Assembly (NCBI GenBank): GCA_001599715.1
Contig: BCHU01000009.1
Location: 186,001-250,000, forward strand
From: Phaeotremella fagi
Lineage: Eukaryota > Basidiomycota > Tremellomycetes > Tremellales > Phaeotremellaceae
DNA: 64,000 nucleotides
Reading direction: 5' to 3'
The notes beneath the pieces were generated by a model. That model did not search any database. It saw only the letters and a program-made list of their open reading frames with translations, and was not told the origin of the DNA. How positions within the stretch are numbered: the first letter of the stretch is position 1; each line of letters starts with the position of its first letter. This document shows positions 60,571-64,000 of this stretch, piece by piece. The position numbers and the translations under genes were made by a program.

Positions 60571-61728
60571 ATGTCCGGTATGAATTTCACCTCAGGAGCC
60601 TCAGTCGCCGATCTCTTATCCTTAGACACAATCAGAGGTCAATTGATAAGATTAGAGGATACGATTATTTTCTGTACGTCTAGGTTTTACCTCGAGTTCC
60701 ATTCAGACTTGATTGACAGAATCCCGAAGCTCTTATCGAACGTGCTCAATTCGCTTTGAATTCTAAAATCTATGTTAAGGGCGCTTTCAAGGATGAAATG
60801 GATTTAGATGGGAGTTGGTTAGAATGGTTTTTGTTCCAGACCGAGAGTTTCCATGGTATGTCCAAACTTGGTTTTACGAATTGTGTTGAAATTGATGATC
60901 TGAATATCTTTTAGCAAAAGCACGTCGATACACAAGGTAACTTGACATCTTAATCCCAATTCAAAACTAAACCAACCTGACCAAACCCAACTCCAGCCCC
61001 GACGAACACCCATTCTCACCGCTCTCAACCCTCCCCTCCCCAATCCTGAAATCCCAAGAATTCCCACCCCTCCTCCATCTCCCCTCAGCAACCCACCCTT
61101 CAACCAACGTCAACGATCAAATCTTAAAATTCTACGTCGAAACCCTAGTCCCAGGGATCTGCTCTTCTGAATCCAAATTACAAGATGACGGGAATTATGG
61201 GAGTGCCGCAACGAGGGATGTAGAGGTTTTACAAGCTTTGAGTAGGAGGATTCATTTTGGTTTGTCTTTTCCTTTTTTTTCTTTCGATGAAGGAATGGTA
61301 ACTAACAATTCTGTAGGGATGTTCGTGTCTGAATCTAAATTTTTGGAGAAACCTTCAGATTTCATCCCCCACATCCTCTCTAATCCACCTAACACCGCAG
61401 CACTAGAATCTTTAATCACCAAACCTGAAGTCGAAAGGAAACTTCTTATCAGATTAGCGAACAAAGCTAGAGTGTACGGATGTGAGATGGATGCCGATGG
61501 ACGAGTTATCGCTTCGCCTGATGATGATCAGTGGAAGGGGAAGATCGATATCGACGCTGTTGTCAGTCTTTATCGTGATAATGTCATTCCTTTGACTAAG
61601 GATGTCGAGGTAGGTTGTTTGAGCTATTACTTTGATTTTTCGTTGATATGTTTTAGGTTGATTATCTCATTCATCGTCTTGATGAGGTTCCACAAAGTCA
61701 GATTGATGAATGGATGGCTGCAAAGTAG
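60571..61728 (+). CDS. ARO7: Chorismate mutase, AroQ type
   Basis: This enzyme converts chorismate to prephenate in Phe/Tyr synthesis. Seven exons are joined, including one of 22 nt (60915-60936). The all-helical family pattern is complete: [70 protein letters not shown] and [20 protein letters not shown]. Then come [59 protein letters not shown] and [27 protein letters not shown]. The length of about 290 residues is normal. The start at 60571 gives a family-like N-terminus. An in-frame upstream ATG at 60439 would add 44 residues resembling a mitochondrial presequence. The stop is at 61726-61728. Confidence 0.93.
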
Positions 61729-62009
61729 ATGGACGTAGATGGAGAATTAGATTATTTAGTTGATTGGTCGATGCTCTGTCATTCTATAAATCACTCTATA
61801 CATCAAATTCACTACCTAATAAATCATTTGAACTAATCAAGTATTCATCTCGAAAGTCAATCGTACTACTGGTTGGTCATAGATTCAGACTACACCATGG
61901 GATTGGGTAGTTATCACCTAAATATCCAAGTTCCTTCAGATCTGATATCAATGATAACATCCAGATTTCAATTGGGTGAACGGAAACACGCTAATGTCAT
62001 TCCCTCCCA
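61729..62009. other. Convergent spacer, ARO7 and UPF1
   Basis: This 281-base stretch lies between two convergent stop codons. No gene was recognised. Confidence 0.5.
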
Positions 62010-64000
62010 CTAGAAATCCGTAACTCCAGCTTGACTCGGAGCAATACTCTGAACATCATCATCACCACCCTTATATCCATAAGAATACATGGAGGCAGAA
62101 GGTGCTTCACTAGTAGCCATCGAACCAATCGATAATCTTCGACGATGTTTCTCGCCACCGCCCAACCTATCAAATTGGTTATAAGCGATACCACGAGTAG
62201 GTAACCCAACGACCGAAGCTGAATCTCCATTCGTTTCTTGACTTTGTGAAATGACTGAAGATGCGTATCCAGTGTAAGATGACATTTTGTTTTTACCTTG
62301 ACCTGGGAATAATGGGAAATTCGAGGTTAGGGCTTGGGAAACTACTGATTGAGCGTCTGAGGGAATGAACGATATTGGATCATGGGTTCGGTAGAATGCT
62401 GGATCGAATCTACTAGGTGCTGGACCTGGAACTCTACCTAGACATCGAATCTGTTTTAGTAGTGGTCTTACATCAATGTGTATGATTTACTCACCCTTGT
62501 CTAGATATTCCGCCGCCGAAGTTTCAAATCGTTTGAAAGGATCCATCGCGCTGGCTAACGATTTCTTTGGTCGACTGAATTGTATCATACTAGGTTGGAG
62601 ATTACTGAGAGGACCTTCGACGAAACATGATTTCTCTTTATAATGTGTAAGAAGATATAACCAAAGAGGATGCTATGAGCACAGTCAGCAAATCAGAAAA
62701 CAGTCTTTACGGCGGACGTATAACCCACCTTGCTTAAAACCTTTGGATTACCTAAAATGACAACACCATATTTAGCTCTAGTCAAAGCAACATTCAATCT
62801 TCTAGGATCGTTCAAGAATCCAATACCCTGATGTTCATTACTTCTAACACAACTCAGAATGATGTAATCTTTCTCTCTACCCTGGAAAGCGTCAACACTG
62901 GCGACTTCGACTTCCTTGTATAATTCCTTCTTCAAACTACCATGCATTTGCATGTAAGAAACCACATAAGATCTTTGACCTTCGTATGGAGTGATAACAC
63001 CAATTTGACTGGGTAAGACTCCAGATTTAAAGAATTTAGTGACCATCTTTTCGACATTCGAAGCCTCAGTTCGATTGAGATACGAAGTTCCACTTGAAGA
63101 TATCTCTTCGTTTCCTAAATTTTGATGGAAAAACATTGGAGTATCTGAAACTGGCCATGGGAAATCCACGTTCTTTCTTAATCTCTCTGGAGCTGTTACA
63201 CCGTTTTGTAAAGTCCCTTCGTAAAACATGTTGGATGGGAATTCTGATAAACATGGGTGCATTCTGTATTGAACTTGAAGTCGAATGGGTCGATTACCTA
63301 GGATGACTAATCGTTCGAAGAGGGATTGTGATAGACCAGCTCGTGCAGCTTTTTTGTTCATGATTACAGGTCCTAGTTGTTGATGATCACCGACAAGAAC
63401 GGCTTGTTTACATCCCATGACGAGAGGAATCATACATTCTATAAAAGCCGTCAGCCAGTCCATCACTTGAGAACAGTATCACTGACCAGGTTCAGCAGCT
63501 TGAGTGGCCTCATCAATAACAACAGTTCTAAATTTGAATTTCGCCAAACGAGGATCACCACAACCAACACAAGTAGCACAGATAACATCGGCCGCATTCA
63601 AAATCTCCTTTTCACAAGCTTTCACCAAAGCTTTATATTTCCTTTCATCATTAGAACTAAGTTCACCTTGATCGTTTCTCAATTGAATCAATTTTTGTAA
63701 TTCAGGATGAGTACCGGCGTTGGCAACTTGAGAATGAAGGGATAAAAATGAAACAGATGAATCTAAAGCTTCACGAGATTTAGCCGCTATTCTAACAACT
63801 TTTAAACCGGTTTGATGGATTTTTTCACAAAGATGATCAACAGCTACGTTGGATGGCGCACAAACCAAAACTTGTCCTGGATTCATTTTCGCGAGATGGT
63901 AAACTAAACTGGCTGAGGTGACTGTTTTACCAGTACCTGGTGGACCTTGGATCAAACTGAGCGGCTTTTGAAGGACTGATTTGACAGCTGCCATCTGAGA
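62010..64000 (-). CDS. UPF1: RNA helicase UPF1/NAM7, 3' part (5' end outside window)
   Basis: UPF1 is the central nonsense-mediated decay ATPase and superfamily 1 RNA helicase. The window ends inside the helicase core, so the Cys/His-rich UPF2-binding domain lies beyond it. Visible motifs are [18 protein letters not shown] (Walker A), [14 protein letters not shown] (Ia), [12 protein letters not shown] (II, ending at an intron near 63484-63435), [15 protein letters not shown] (III), [24 protein letters not shown] (IV), [11 protein letters not shown] (V) and [20 protein letters not shown] with [19 protein letters not shown] (VI). The C-terminal 230 residues include several Ser-Gln sites (VVSQ, VISQSQE, APSQ), as in the phosphorylated tail of UPF1. 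The stop is at 62010. Confidence 0.95.

Overview
The window reads as nuclear DNA of a basidiomycete yeast, most likely a tremellomycete (Cryptococcus/Kwoniella/Tremella type). Coding regions are broken by many short GT-AG introns of about 45-65 nt, several exons are only 4-22 nt long, genes are packed on both strands with about 200-bp divergent promoters, and the content is eukaryotic housekeeping (RAB6, ARL2, RAE1, RIO2, RPF1, UPF1, PIF1, UBA3). A BIM1-like copper protein and several membrane proteins with Ser-rich or long cytoplasmic tails also fit that group. No rRNA, tRNA, transposon or CRISPR array was recognised.

Layout. 0-2.5 kb: two tandem paralogues encoding small unknown proteins, with a decayed third copy between them, shared upstream repeat blocks and an AACC microsatellite in a leader. 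2.9-10.7 kb (minus strand): an unknown multi-exon gene, mitochondrial dehydratase HTD2, a Gly/Met-rich protein and a disordered protein. 11.4-13.4 kb: DAL5-type MFS transporter. 13.9-17.9 kb: YPT6/RAB6, a small orphan and the splicing-associated ES2 homologue. 18.1-21.0 kb: one continuous reading frame that starts as a class I glutamine amidotransferase and ends as UBA3. 21.4-28.1 kb: a membrane protein, an HRI1-like protein and a membrane-anchored GMC oxidoreductase. 28.5-31.2 kb: a bZIP factor with two Cys motifs and a MAK32-like PfkB kinase. 33.4-38.1 kb: NCS1 permease, ARL2 and NDUFAF6-like. 38.4-47.8 kb: RAE1, HGH1, RIO2, an orphan and an amino-acid permease. 48.8-54.9 kb: RPF1, a PPxY-tailed membrane glycoprotein and BIM1-like. 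55.2-64.0 kb: PIF1, a type II membrane orphan, chorismate mutase and UPF1, whose 5' end lies outside the window.

Themes. Ribosome and RNA biology is well represented (RIO2, RPF1, HGH1, UPF1, RAE1, ES2). Three nitrogen-compound transporters (DAL5-type, NCS1, amino-acid permease) have GATAAG motifs upstream, consistent with nitrogen-regulated expression. The most unusual items are the amidotransferase-UBA3 fusion, the two consecutive 4-nt exons that encode part of the RAB6 G3 box, the ARL2 start codon isolated on a 4-nt exon, and the small tandem gene family at the left edge. All exon boundaries were read by eye from splice signals and family conservation. Those given to the base are the ones I traced; other spans are CDS limits with introns inside.
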